DNA of 64,000 nucleotides from Taudactylus pleione (GCA_031769625.1 JAUIMM010001030.1:2466001-2530000), one strand, 5' to 3'. Counted from the stretch's first letter, positions 35,719 through 46,680 are shown. The notes: a model not told the origin generated them from the sequence alone. Numbers and translations: made by a program.

Positions 35719-36306
35719 GTGATTTTCAACCTTTTTCAACTCGCGGCACATCAAACACGATTTTGAAATTGCCAAGGCACACCATCAATCCCCCACTTAA
35801 AAAAAAACACACACATTGGCCCCCAGAGGAAAAAATATATAACACAGGAAAAAAATATAACACATTGGCTCCCACAGAAAAGAAATTAAAGACATTGGCT
35901 CCCACAGAAAAAAAGCAAAAATATTCGCCACCACAGAAAAAAAATCAAAGACATTGTCCCCCACAGAAAACAAAAAATAAAACTCAATTACTGCCCCAGC
36001 ACCCCCAGGAGCTCCCAGTCGTCCCTATCTCTCGGGTACCCAGCAGTCAGGGGTGTGTAGCCTCAGTCACTGTCACACTCAATCACAAACTCTGCAGAGA
36101 GCAGTGGAGAGCGATGTGACGTGTGACCTATGAGGTCACGCCGCTGCTTCTCATAGGTCACGGCCCAGGCAGTGTCTGAGCTACCCAGAAGAGCCCAGCG
36201 CTACTCGGGCTCAAAGTTAAACTGGCAGCGGCTGCGTACTGGTGGGCATCTCCGGTGTCACCTCCCCAGTGGCACACTTGAGGCACAGCAGTTGAAAATT
36301 GCAGAT
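35719..36306. mobile_element. Non-autonomous hAT-like element, GTGATTTTCAACC ends
   Basis: GTAAACAA at 35711-35718 and GTAAACCA at 36307-36314 match at seven of eight positions. The ends GTGATTTTCAAC and GTTGAAAATTGCAGAT are inverted. An A-rich ACAGAAAAAAAA-type tandem stretch lies at 35815-35980. Non-coding. Confidence 0.65.
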
Positions 36307-36578
36307 GTAAACCATTGAGGATATGTGATATACATTGACTCCATAGTTTGTTAATGTATCTATTTTACTTTTTGTGAATATTGAGAGATAAGTACCAAAA
36401 CAATATGGGAAGGCTGTAGAGTTTCATTCATCTTTACTAGTGCCGCGATAATTATGAATTATCTATATCATACAGCAAGCATAGTGTTTAGCATTTTGTG
36501 TAATAGCACAATGTAGATTATAGACAATTAATGTCAGCAACTTTTAAGCTTTCTGTGTTATGTATTATTTTTAATCAC

Positions 36579-36898
36579 GAGATGTACTAAGCCTTGAAAA
36601 GTGATAAAGTGGAGAGTGACAAAGGGGTCTATTTACTAAGCCCTGGATGGAGATAAAGTGAAAGGAGATAAAGTACCAGCCATCAGCTCCTAACTGCCAT
36701 GTCACAGGCTGTGTTTAAAAAATTACAGTTAAGAGCTGGTTGGCTGGAACTTTATCTCTGTCCACTTTATCCCCATCCAAGGCTTAGTAAATAGACCCCA
36801 AAGTATCAAACAAAGCCTGTAAAGTGACAGTTAGGAGCCGATTGGCTGAAACTTTATCACTCTCCACTTTATCACTCTTCAAGGCTTAGTACATCTCC
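36579..36898. repeat. Palindromic MITE, GAGATGTACTAAGCCTTG ends
   Basis: The left arm GAGATGTACTAAGCCTTGAAAAGTGATAAAGTGGAGAGTG pairs with the right arm CACTCTCCACTTTATCACTCTTCAAGGCTTAGTACATCTC. It is split by the nested copy at 36624-36799. Confidence 0.75.
36624..36799. mobile_element. MITE nested inside a related MITE
   Basis: The termini GGGGTCTATTTACTAAGCC and GGCTTAGTAAATAGACCCC are perfect inverted repeats. AAA lies on both sides (36621-36623 and 36800-36802). It is a 176-bp copy of the family at 32689-32818. Confidence 0.75.
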
Positions 36899-36899
36899 C

Positions 36900-38668
36900 A
36901 GACTATAAATACTGTTACATTGTTATTTGCATTGCCCAATAAAACATAACAGCCACCAAACCAGCATCACACAAAAGTCTACTTTTTATTTACATCTAGA
37001 ACTATTGGATTACAGATGAAAGTCTATTATACTGTATTTACTGAGCAGTCAAGTTTAATTTCTTGTTCCTGCATCATGCAATATGAATATCTTCACAGGT
37101 TTTCCCTGAACTGAATATATAGGAGATCCAACACTATTGTCACACTAAAAGATCCTGATTGGCTGGACTTAAGCATTTTGTCCATTGATAATGACTATTG
37201 GACTGGTTTTACTCTTCTCCACCTTTTCCATTTTATTAATAGATTACGTTACACAAAAAAAAACTTGTTACTTTCCCTAAATATGTATAAATCAGGAAAA
37301 GACAGGACCCACCTGCAATGTAGCCTACAATGTATCTTGCAAATGAGATCTCCATCGGCACCCTTATACATTATATAGCCAATGTGGCTATATATTTTAA
37401 CCTAAGACACTCAGTTCTTCTATGCGTTCAGAGATATTTTAAGAGTAGGAAGGGCGATGCAGCAGGCCCCAAGAAGCTATCTTCATCACCAGAAAGATGG
37501 TTCCTCCAGCAGAAGGTAATAGGGGGGCATGGTGATCCATGGGCCTGTGTGCAAAGTACATCCTGCACCCATTATAGACACAACACATCCTCTGTTCATA
37601 GAGCATATAAATGCTTGTGTGACAGGAACGCAATATTTTTGCTTACAGAAATGAGGAAGTGATAAATTCTAGGGTAAAATAGGCACCCATGTGACAGGCA
37701 CAACCAAAGTGAAAATATGGGGAAGTTTGTTGAATGGTAATTTGTTTTATTAACAACCATTGTTTGTACCTAAGAAACTTTATTACAAATTGCTTTTAAT
37801 GCTTTAATATCATACAAAAACATTATTATAATATAAAACTATTTCCTACATGTTTTATACACAATTAAAACACAAAATGCTGTAAATCTCAAATTTTCTC
37901 CAATCCTGTAAAAAAAGAATCAAGAAAAAGAGAGAACATCTAGGTAAATGCCATCTTCAGTACATTATTACATTGATCAAATTTACTTTTTCAACATTTA
38001 AAAAACAAGTAAAATGATGTATGATATCAGCCAATACTGTGCATAATGTTAATATGACAATATACTAGTATGGGAACTACCATCTGGAATACTTGTCCCT
38101 TTACTAGGCCCCTGTTTTATTTTTCTGTGTTCTAAACCCCTGTTTACATTCCGGTGAATGATACTGGATGGGGGGGGGGAGGGGGTTTCAATTGTGCCCA
38201 AGACTAAAGAAAAATAGCTGAGATCTTAAGACCAACAATGCTTATATAATAAATAGTTACGTTGGTGGTGCTCCCCTTTATAAGCCCATGACAATATTGG
38301 GTTTTCTCTGCAAAGAAGTAAAATCAACATATGTGACCCAGCCCTTCACGTGGCAGGACATGCACCATTAATTACAGGGTTCTGTCAGTGCTGAGGGAAA
38401 GCACTCTGCCGCTCTGGGCAATGCTGATCTGACTTTTCCTTACACAGGTACATGTCCTTGCTCCCTCTCTGCTCTCTCATCTGGTCCAGAGGAGGCTCCA
38501 TGCTATGCAATAGCAACAGGGACCACTCTGGCTACTGACACAGTAGGCAGAAATGGCACCCTCACTTCCTTCAATGCAGAACATCAATGTGACTCCCCCA
38601 CATGTCACTGTGGGAGCAGGTTCATTTTGAGGCACTACATTCTTTTTTTTCTCTACTAGCACACACAC
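36900..38668. other. No recognised gene
   Basis: AT-rich with scattered short frames. No splice-bounded coding segment or element ends were identified. Confidence 0.4.
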
Positions 38669-38671
38669 TAT

Positions 38672-39534
38672 GGGCCTGATTCAGACCCACTCGCGAGCGG
38701 CTGTACGCTCGCAAGTGGGTCGATGGTCTGCACTGAGCATGCGCACGACGGAGGGAGCTCCGTCGTGCGCATGCGCCAGACACGACGAGCGAAGGACTTT
38801 CCTTCGCTCGTTGTGTCCGATCAAAGGGGGCGTGCTGTCAATGTTGACTGACAGCACGCCCCCTTTGGTGGGCATGCCGGGGGCGTGCCTCCCTGACGGG
38901 GGCGTTCCCACGGGAACGCCTCCCGTCAGAAGCCGGCCCACTGACATCACTAGTGATGTCAGTGGGAGTGATTTTGGCTCTGATAGAGCCAAAATCACTC
39001 CGGAGCTTGCGGTTGAAAACCTCAACCGCAGGCTCCGGCTCACAATTTCGATGGTCGCGATGGTCACGACCATCGCGGCCATCAAAATGCACGCTCGTAT
39101 AGCCTGTGGGTGGTGACCCACAGCTATACGAGCGTCCAGGAGGACGCTCCATGAAAAAGGAGCCCGGCCCTCATGCAGAGCGTGCGCTCTGCTCAGAGCG
39201 TACGGCTCTGAATGAGGGCCTATCAGAGCCAAAATCACTCCCACTGACATCACTAGTGATGTCAGTGGGCCGGCTTCTGACGGGAGGCGTTCCCGTGGGA
39301 ACGCCCCCGTCAGGGAGGCACGCCCCCGGCACGCCCACCAAAGGGGGCGTGCTGTCAATCAACATTGACAGCACGCCCCCTTTGATCGGACACAACGAGC
39401 GAAGGAAAGTCCTTCGCTCGTCGTGTCTGGCGCATGCGCACGACGGAGCTCCCTCCGTCGTGCGCATGCTCAGTGCAGACCATCGACCCACTTGCGAGCG
39501 TACAGCCGCTCGCGAGTGGGTCTGAATCAGGCCC
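38672..39534. mobile_element. Composite fold-back MITE: full unit plus inverted partial copy
   Basis: 38672-39220 is a full unit collinear with 18054-18583, from GGGCCTGATTCAGACC to CTGAATGAGGGCC. 39221-39534 (314 bases) is the reverse complement of 38672-38985 (314 bases) with only a few differences. The 863-bp composite is therefore a giant hairpin with a ~235-base loop, flanked by TAT at 38669-38671 and 39535-39537. TAT also occurs at the internal junction, 39221-39223. No coding; mirrored open frames on both strands are a by-product of the palindrome. Confidence 0.85.
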
Positions 39535-39537
39535 TAT

Positions 39538-39954
39538 GTTAGTTAGAGACCAGAGACATCTGACTCTCTACCTATATTTATTACATATGATATTCACAAC
39601 TTATAATGTGCCATAGAAATATCAATATGCTTATTAGACAGACTATGTCTTATAAATACTTCTATGGTGTTACATTGTGTTTGGATTGGATCTGCGTTGC
39701 AATTTTATATTTGAGACATATTAAAGACCTATATTTACATTTGTCATATACATGGTTATATATGCAAATGTCAGTCACCCAATCTGCGACAGCTCCAGGT
39801 GTTATTAGTATTAATTATCTATACTGTATGTGACTGCATAGTGGTAACTATGGAGTGACCTGATATTTTCAATTATTACCACTCGCATGTGGCTAGATGT
39901 CACAGAGTGGAATCTCCTGGATATTATTAATGTTATTGATGTCTATGATGTAGT
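39538..39954. other. No recognised feature
   Basis: AT-rich with no coding signal. Confidence 0.4.
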
Positions 39955-40445
39955 AGGTATTTGAACCGCCGCATGGCCGGCGGTTCAAATCCCGACAGCG
40001 GCAGCCCGAGAAGGGTGAAGATCCCGATCGTCCCTAAGGATAGTATCGCTAACCTAATCCCCCCCCCCCCAACCCTAACTCTCCCTTAGGGGTGCCTAAC
40101 CCTAACCTCCCCCCCAACTGCCTAAGCCTAATGCCCCCTTCCCCGCAGCCTAAACCCAAGTCCCCCGGGGGGGGGGGTGCCTAACCCTGACCTCCCCCCG
40201 GGGGTGCCTAACCCTAACCCCTCCTTCCCTTAGCCTAAACCTAACCCACCCAGGGGGTTGCCTAACCCTAAGTCCCCCCGGGAGCCCTAAACCTAACCCC
40301 CCCCGGCGCGGAATTCCGGGCCCGGCTTACCTTCATTCGGTATGCCATGCGTCGCGTATGGTTATTGGCAGGCGTCGAGTTTTCAACACCAGTCATTAGT
40401 ACCACGCCGGGATTAGAATGTCTGGAAGCCAGCGGTCGGCTTTAT
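39955..40445. repeat. CCCTAA-rich interspersed repeat
   Basis: An inverted opening (TTTGAACCGCCGCATGGCCGGCGGTTCAAA) is followed by about 270 bases of CCTAACCCTAACCTCCCCCC-like words and long C/G runs, then CGCCGGGATTAGAATGTCTGG. It resembles 22505-22821. The homopolymers make the exact sequence prone to assembly error. Confidence 0.5.
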
Positions 40446-40731
40446 TTAACATGAAAGAATAATTTACTGCCAGTTGGCCTTGATATTCCAAATAATGTAC
40501 TAATGCTCATAAAAATTAATTTTTGCAGCTCTGTTGTAACATTCTTTTTTGCTAAATATTTGTTGGCAGCTATTGACAGCTCCAGGTGTTATCAATGTTA
40601 ATAATTTATTTGTGGCTACATAATGGTGTCTGTGGAGCAAATTATATTCTGTTCTCAATTATCACCACTCACATGTGAGAGCAATCTACCGGATTCTATT
40701 AATGGTTTTTTGATGTCATGTCTGTCAAGTC

Positions 40732-40902
40732 ATTGGGGTTTATTTACCAAAGTGCGGGCTTTTAGAAGTGGAGTTGTTGCCCATAGCAACCAATCAGATT
40801 CTACTTCTCATTTATCTAGCACCTTCTAGAAGAGAATAGTTAGAATCTGGTTGCTATGGCAACAACTCCACTTCTAAAAACCCGCACTTTAATAAATATT
40901 CC
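40732..40902. repeat. Palindromic MITE, TTTATTTACCAAAGTGCGGG ends
   Basis: The left arm GTGCGGGCTTTTAGAAGTGGAGTTGTTGCCCATAGCAACC pairs with the right arm GGTTGCTATGGCAACAACTCCACTTCTAAAAACCCGCAC. The family recurs at 34225-34342, 47838-47978 and 53302-53461. Confidence 0.75.
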
Positions 40903-41094
40903 ACATTCTCTTTATGACTTACAAGTACTGTATCTACCCATTGCGCATTATTTGATAAAAGTTACACTTTAATATTTCAATTATTTTACAAAGACTACCC
41001 CCACATACAAATGTCACTCTTGGTTTTACTTTGTTGCAAAAGAAACCCAGTATAGAAGATAAATGATTTAAGCACACTCTCTGTGGCTCACATG

Positions 41095-41437
41095 CAAACT
41101 AATGGTGTAATGGTTAGCATTACTGCCTCACATCACTAAGTTCGTGGGTTCAATTCCCACTATAGCCCTAACTGTGTGGAGTTTGTATATTCTGTGCTTG
41201 CATGGGTTGCCTCCGTGTACTCTGGTTTCATCCCACACTCCAAAAATATACTGGTAGGTTAATTGGCCCTCAACAAAATTGAACCCTAGTGTGTATGTGT
41301 GTGAGCATGTGATAGGGAACATAGATTGTAAACTCCACTGGGGCAGGGAGGGACTGATGTGAATGGTCAAATATTCTCTGTAAAGCGCTGCAGAATATGT
41401 GTGCGCTATATAAATAACTGGTACTAAAAAATACATA
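41095..41437 (+). mobile_element. tRNA-derived SINE with L2-like body
   Basis: The head has an A-box-like TGGTGTAATGGTTAGCATTACTGCC and a B box GGGTTCAATTCCC at about 41147-41159. The body contains TGTGTGGAGTTTGTATATTC, CCACACTCCAAAAATATACT and GGTAGGTTAATTGG, the widespread vertebrate SINE core. The tail has TGTAAAGCGCTGCAGAATATG and CTATATAAATAA, shared with L2 3' ends. A second, inverted copy is at 50308-50517. Confidence 0.75.
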
Positions 41438-41537
41438 TATTCTTATAGTGGGTTCAATTCTAGATATTACACCATCTTATTAACATGTGGTCTTATATGC
41501 CATAAGACATGTCGAATGTTATTGTGATGTTACCTGA

Positions 41538-41693
41538 CTAAGCAATAACCTCAGAAGCAGCACGATTGTTCTTCTTCATTCTACGTGTGCCATGTTCTGA
41601 GACCTTGATTGACCCTTCTGAAAAAACTTCTCCAACCATATTAGTTGCATGACATTGATAAGTGCCTTCGTCTTCCTTCATCAGTGGCTTTAT
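41538..41693 (-). CDS. igfbpl1: IGFBPL1-like terminal coding exon
   Basis: The acceptor is TTTTTCCTTAG, followed by 51 codons and TAG at 41538-41540, phase 0 at its start. It encodes the end of the C2-type Ig domain: KPLMKEDEGTYQCHATNMVG with the second domain Cys and the DEGTYxC motif, then strand G (EGSIKVSE). A short basic tail (GTRRMKKNNRAASEVIA) ends the protein. From memory, the human tail is different (Leu/Tyr/Pro-containing), so the tail looks poorly conserved. Confidence 0.88.
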   Translation of the reverse strand: MKPLMKEDEGTYQCHATNMVGEVFSEGSIKVSEHGTRRMKKNNRAASEVIA

Positions 41694-41799
41694 CTAAGGA
41701 AAAACACCAGTTTTAAAAGTTTGCAACTGGTACATAATATACAAACAAAATCCATACATGCAAAACATTTGCAACAGAATATGTTATTAGGCGCATCAG

Positions 41800-41932
41800 A
41801 CTAAGCGGCCCCCCAGCTGTTGTAGAACTACATATGCCAGCATGCCCTTCCAGTTTTACTGTATGGCCATGCTGAAACTGTTGCAGGGCATTCTGGGTTA
41901 TGTAGTTCATTAGCAGCTGGAGGGACGCTTAT
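41800..41932. repeat. Palindromic MITE in IGFBPL1 intron
   Basis: The arms CCCCCAGCTGTTGTAGAACTACATATGCCAGCATGCCC and the GGGCATTCTGGGTTATGTAGTTCATTAGCAGCTGG segment pair imperfectly. It is the same family as 29536-29693. Confidence 0.55.
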
Positions 41933-41967
41933 TGCATTAGAGCATATATTGTTTTTCATTTTTAAAA

Positions 41968-42990
41968 CAGGGTGGATCTACTGTGAAACTAATGAAGCTT
42001 AAGCTTCAGGGACCCTAACCCCGGAGGGGCCCTGAAGCAATTTTTTTTAATGAGTGAATTTTTCAACAAAATCAATTTAGTTTTTTAAGTGTGTGTTATT
42101 AAAATAAGGTTATTTTAGTGACAGAATCATAATCCAAAGGGTTGCAGTACTTAATATTTACCTTAACATATGCTCTACAGTAGTGCATGTAGGGGGGGGT
42201 TCTAAGTATCCATAACCCCCCCTTGATCATTACTGGCCGGGCAGAGACACCATCTACAGCTCCGATCAGAGAATGGCTCTTAAGAGTCGGCTGGCCGGGC
42301 GCAAGATAGAGAGCTGCTGTCAGTGTCACTGCTGAGTGCAGTACTGCCAGGTGCTACTAGACGCACCCGTCTCCATTTGAGCTGTTCCATCTACCAGAAG
42401 TCAGCCCTGCAGAGCTGACCACAAACTGAAAGCTGAGCTGACTGAGAGATGGCGGGAGCACACAGCATGGGGTAGAGAAATCCCACTCAGGAGGATCAAT
42501 AGCTGGGATCCTACAGAGGAAGTGAGTATGTTTTGGTTTTGTATGTGATCTATCTACAGTCTCTTTCTCTCAGGGGCTTCTGCATCTATTTATCTATCTA
42601 CAGTCTCTCACTCTCTGGGGGGGTTTCTACATCTATCTATAGTTTCTCACTCTCTGGGGGGGGGTTATACATCTATCTATCTACAATCTCTCACTATCTT
42701 GGGGTTTCTACATCTATATACAGTCTCTCACTCTCTGGGGGTTTCCTACATCCATCTACAGTCTCTCACACTCCGGGGGGTTTCTACATCTATCTACAGT
42801 CTCTCACTCTCAGGGGGTTCCTACATCTATCTATCTACAATGTCTCACTCTCTGGTGGGCTTCTCTATCTATCTATCTACAGTCTCTCTCTCTTGTGGGG
42901 TTTCTACATCTATCTAGTTTTTTAGATGTTTTTCTATCATCTATCATATAATCTCTCTAGGGTTTTTTACATCTATCTGGGGGTTTCTAC

Positions 42991-43035
<45 letters not shown>

Positions 43036-43525
43036 CAGCCTCTCACTTTGGGGAGTTTCAACATCTATCTACAGTCTCTCACTCTCTGGGGAGTTTCTAC
43101 ATCTATATATCAGTCTTTCACTCACTCTATCTATCTACAGTCTCTTACTCTCGGTGGAGTTTCTACATCTATCTATTTACAGTCTCTCACTCTCTGGGGG
43201 GTTCCCACATCTACAGTATCTATCTACAATGTCTCACTCTATGGTGGGTTTCTCTATCTACAGTCTCTCTCTCTGTTTTTGTTTTATTTACATCTATCTA
43301 TCTATTGTATCTCACTCTCTGAGGGGTTTCTACATCTATCTATCTATCTACAGTCTCATACTCTCTGGGGGGTTTCTTCATCTATCTACAGTCTCTCACT
43401 CTCTGGGAGGTTTCTACATCTCAGCCATTTGGGCCTTGTTGGATGTTGCCCTATTGTTGCTGGTTGCAAAGGGGACCCCATAACAGTTCAAGCTTCAGGG
43501 CCCCAAAAATGCAGATTCGCCACTG
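41968..43525. mobile_element. hAT-like element carrying a minisatellite
   Basis: The left CAGGGTGGATCTACTG and the right end (reverse complement CAGTGGCGAATCTGCAT) are imperfect inverted ends, each followed by a GCTTCAGGGNCCC / GGGNCCCTGAAGC pair. I could not see a matching 8-bp duplication. It lies in the last IGFBPL1 intron. Confidence 0.45.
42545..43420 (+). repeat. CATCTATCTACAGTCTCTCACTCTCTGGGGGG minisatellite
   Basis: About 20 units of roughly 36-44 bp, built from TTTCTACATCTATCTACAGT and CTCTCACTCTCTGGGGGG, vary in the number of ATCT copies. A pure ATCT microsatellite occupies about 42991-43034. It produces long spurious Ser/Tyr-rich frames. Confidence 0.85.
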
Positions 43526-44115
43526 AGCAGGCAGTAAGGCAATCTCAAACTGTAGCACAGACTGGCGCTATCACAAGGCTGACCTAGGGGGTTGTCTATG
43601 ATGCTAATGATCATTTATGAGGGGCATACTGTGAGATGTTTTAGTCCCCTCAAGTGTTTCGATGCTCTTGTGTTGCCCCCAAACTGAGCAAAAGCCACTG
43701 ACGTGGAGCAGAAGAGGCCAGCAGCTGCCAGCATGTGAAGCGGTCTCATCAATGCCAGTGATGTGCTGGGAGTGTGGTTCTGGACAGTGTGTCACAGTCC
43801 ACCTGGTGAACAGGAGATGCTGCACACCAACTCCTGCCTGCTAAGGTAAGAAGCAGTGGAGTTGGAGGATCAGTGTCTGAGGGGGGCCTCTTCCATGAGG
43901 AATGTGGCACTTCAGCACCAGGGACAGAGTATTTAATTTTGTCCAAATTGTATGTTTCTGTGAATAGACAATTTTCAAGTGCGGGGAGCTACCATGAAGC
44001 CAGATCAGAGCTTCTAAGCAACAGAGTAGTGATATTAAGCTTCTGGAAAATTGGTGCAGAAAAACTGTCATGTTAAACTTACTCCAATAGGAAATAAAGA
44101 TTATACATACAACTT

Positions 44116-44440
44116 AAGGTGCGTACACACTAGAAGATTAAACTGAGCGATTGAACGATTACGGCATCGTAATCGTTCAATAATTGATCAGTAATCGTGC
44201 AGTATAAGTCAAAACCGACCAGCGATGCACGCTCCCGGTGGTCGTTTTTAGCAACAATCATCGTCTGAACATGCAATAATGACAGGTTGGGCATGTTCGA
44301 TGAGGGAGGGTGCCTGCACTGAACGACATATCGTTCAGTGTAGGCACATTATCTCACTGCACAGGAAGATGAACAATTGTACAGTTACAATGTCGTAGTC
44401 GTACAGTGGTTTCTCTATCGTCTAGTGTGCACGCACCACT
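44116..44440. repeat. MITE, AAGGTGCGTACACACTAGA ends, next to exon donor
   Basis: The left end GGTGCGTACACACTAGAAGAT pairs with the right end TCGTCTAGTGTGCACGCACC. Internal hairpins are present (GAACGATTACGGCATCGTAATCGTTC). Its right end is about 25 bases from the splice donor of the exon at 44466-44582. Confidence 0.7.
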
Positions 44441-44465
44441 ATACATTTTAACAATCTGTACTTAC

Positions 44466-44582
44466 CATTACCCAGCTCGTGCTTTGATGACGAGAAGGGC
44501 CGCCACGAACTTGTACAGCAACATTTACTCTGTCTCCAGGTAACTCCTCAAATAACCTTACTCCTTTTGGTGACTCAGTGAC
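44466..44582 (-). CDS. igfbpl1: IGFBPL1-like internal coding exon
   Basis: The exon is 117 bases, 39 codons, phase 0 at both ends, with acceptor TTTTTGTGAAG and donor GTAAGT. It encodes VTESPKGVRLFEELPGDRVN then VAVQVRGGPSRHQSTSWVM, the middle of the Ig-like domain with the family LPGDxxNxAxQxRGGP signature. It joins cleanly to WRK upstream and IKPLMKEDEG downstream. Confidence 0.9.
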
Positions 44583-44726
44583 CTTCACAAAAAGCAATTA
44601 CTTGTCAAAAATAATATTAGTAGGAGTGCAGATTGTTATAGAAATATAGCTACTTAAGACTAACATCTTTACAATATTTTACCCTGTAACTTGGTTTGGG
44701 TGTTGTCAAAAAATAAACACAGTAAA

Positions 44727-45141
44727 GGGGCCTATCCATTAGCAGATAAATTGAACAATAGAACGATATATCGTTCAATTGTACAATTTATCTGCTATGG
44801 ATAGGCCCTGAACGATGACAGATGCGCAGTCCCGTGGCCGATTAATTGAATCTTTCATTTCTCCAACATGTTGGTCAATTATCGCATATCGCTGCCAGAT
44901 ACTAGAAATATCTGGCAGTTTATATGCGGTAAACGATGAAAGATATTAGCAGCAGCTACAGAGTGTTGCAGAGAAAAAAATCCACTCCCTGAATGATGTC
45001 ATGCGATATCGTTCATCATTTGTCTTTTTCCAAAATCTGTCATTTACATGACAGATATCATTCAGCACAGCCACCGGAATTTTCGATAGATATCTTTTGT
45101 CTTTCATCTTTCATAAAAACATCTGCTAATGGATAGGCCCC
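44727..45141. repeat. MITE, GGGGCCTATCCATTAGCAGAT ends
   Basis: The left GGGGCCTATCCATTAGCAGAT and right ATCTGCTAATGGATAGGCCCC are perfect 21-bp inverted repeats. An internal hairpin GAACGATATATCGTTC and further inverted words are present. About 415 bp, in an IGFBPL1 intron. Confidence 0.8.
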
Positions 45142-45571
45142 TTAAGAACCATTTATTCAATGACTCACACACCTCTCCTTTATATATCACTTTTGGAGCT
45201 GCGCTCATACATTAGCAGCACTGTTCTTTACATGTATTTTTAAACATTTAACAACTTTAATCCACACGGTCTCTATATCTCACAGCCTCCACTCCAGTTT
45301 ACATCTCAATTATTACCTTGTCCACAGCATGAACACTCTTACTTCACACAACCCCCATATTCTATGTACACATAATCCTCTACTTTATCCATCCCTCTCT
45401 TCCCCCTCCTGTCTCCTCCACTTGCTGTTCCTCCTTTTTTTCTCTCATCAGTCTGCTTCCAACCCTCTGCTTCTTTCCCCCACCTCTCCTATACCTCCAC
45501 TCTCAACCACCTCCCTCCATGGTCTTGTTACCCCACTACTAAGGCCCATTCCCTCCTCGTTCTGTCTGTCA

Positions 45572-45780
45572 CCTCCAGGGCTGCCAAGAGAAATTCTGGG
45601 CCCGGGTACTGCAACATCCTGTGGGACCACATCATGTATGGCTGCACCCATTTGTGAGTGGGTCTAGCATGTGAGATGCACCCACTCACAGGAGCATGGC
45701 ATAGCACCCAGCAGCTGGAACTAAAGTAGTCACTACTGTATTAGGATGGCGGGACGGTCCCATAATAGCTGCATTTCTTG
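45572..45780 (+). repeat. Partial hAT-like repeat, CAGGGCTGCCAAGAG end
   Basis: It starts CAGGGCTGCCAAGAGAAATTCTGGGCCCGGG, the left-end sequence of the family at 56386 and (reversed) 22822-23623. The right end is not identified. Confidence 0.5.
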
Positions 45781-45929
45781 TCAGGCTGTATATAGATGCT
45801 AAAATGTAACACACAAATTAAAGTGCTACTACTTTACTTTGTACATCTCTCATGTAAATAACACAAACAATCTATTTTCTATCATAGAGATAGATGTATG
45901 AAGGACTTAATTTTTACATAACATCAGGT

Positions 45930-46320
45930 CATCTTATACACACACATTCCGCAGCACATATCCTAACCCACTGCTCCATGCTCCTTCCTCACTATCTACC
46001 CCTCTGTGTCGCCCCTGTCTGTCTGCCCTTCCCCTTTAGAATGTAAGCTCTCACGAGCAGGGCCCTCATCCTCACGTGCTTCTCCTTCCCCTACTTATAG
46101 TATAATTTACTCCTAATTCCCCACAACGGCACCTAACACCTGGTTGCTCATGTCCTGCTGCTTGTGTTTTGCAGCTGAGTTTATAACCTTGTCCTTGTCC
46201 TGCATTGTTTTGTATTACTATTAACTGTTTTTCTTGTGTGCTCATTTATGTACTGTGTAAGGCGCTGCGGAACCTTTGTGGCGCCATATAAATAAAGGAT
46301 AATAATAATAATAATAATTT
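45930..46320 (+). mobile_element. L2 LINE 3' tail
   Basis: It holds the conserved L2 3' words AGAATGTAAGCTCTCACGAG, GCAGGGCCCTC and GTAAGGCGCTGCGGAACC, a GGCGCCATATAAATAAA end and a TAA microsatellite tail. Sequence from about 45150 to 45570 may be more of the same LINE, interrupted by the repeat at 45572. Confidence 0.6.
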
Positions 46321-46353
46321 ATAAGATGTGGCCATGCTGTGACCTTTTGTGAC

Positions 46354-46680
46354 TAAAGCTGCATACACACGTAAAGATTTTCTGTCCAACCATCCAACTA
46401 GTTGATTGGTTGCAATGAAAATCTGGTAACATTTGGGAGTAACTGATGATCAGCAATTTGCTCCTAAATGCCAGAAAACAGATGAAAATGGTCATCAGAC
46501 AAGTTTGAACAAATTGTTTAGATCAAACATTTAACAAACAACAGTTTTTGGCCATTTTCCCAGCATTTGGGAGCAAATTGCTGATTGTCATTTGCTTTCA
46601 TACCTTACCAGATTTTCATTCCAACCAATCAACTAGTTGGATGGTTGGACAGAAAATCTTTACGTGTGTATGTAGCTTAA
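46354..46680. repeat. Large near-perfect palindromic MITE
   Basis: The left arm begins AAGCTGCATACACACGTAAAG and continues through CCATCCAACTAGTTGATTGG. The right arm ends CCAATCAACTAGTTGGATGG then CTTTACGTGTGTATGTAGCTT. The arms extend about 120-150 bases each with interruptions, total 327 bp. In an IGFBPL1 intron. Confidence 0.8.

Noticed and set aside
38681..39525. Long mirrored frames on both strands (up to 225 codons)
   Set aside because: They are the two faces of the GC-rich palindromic MITE and are not proteins.
41101..41172. Functional tRNA gene
   Set aside because: A- and B-box-like words are present but the cloverleaf is degraded and it continues into the SINE body.
42533..43587. 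Ser/Tyr/Leu-rich frames of 130-185 codons
   Set aside because: They are translations of the ATCT/CTCTCACTCTCTGG minisatellite.
45329..45667. Pro/Ser-rich 112-codon frame
   Set aside because: It is CT-rich sequence, probably LINE-derived, ending inside a hAT-like repeat. No gene support.
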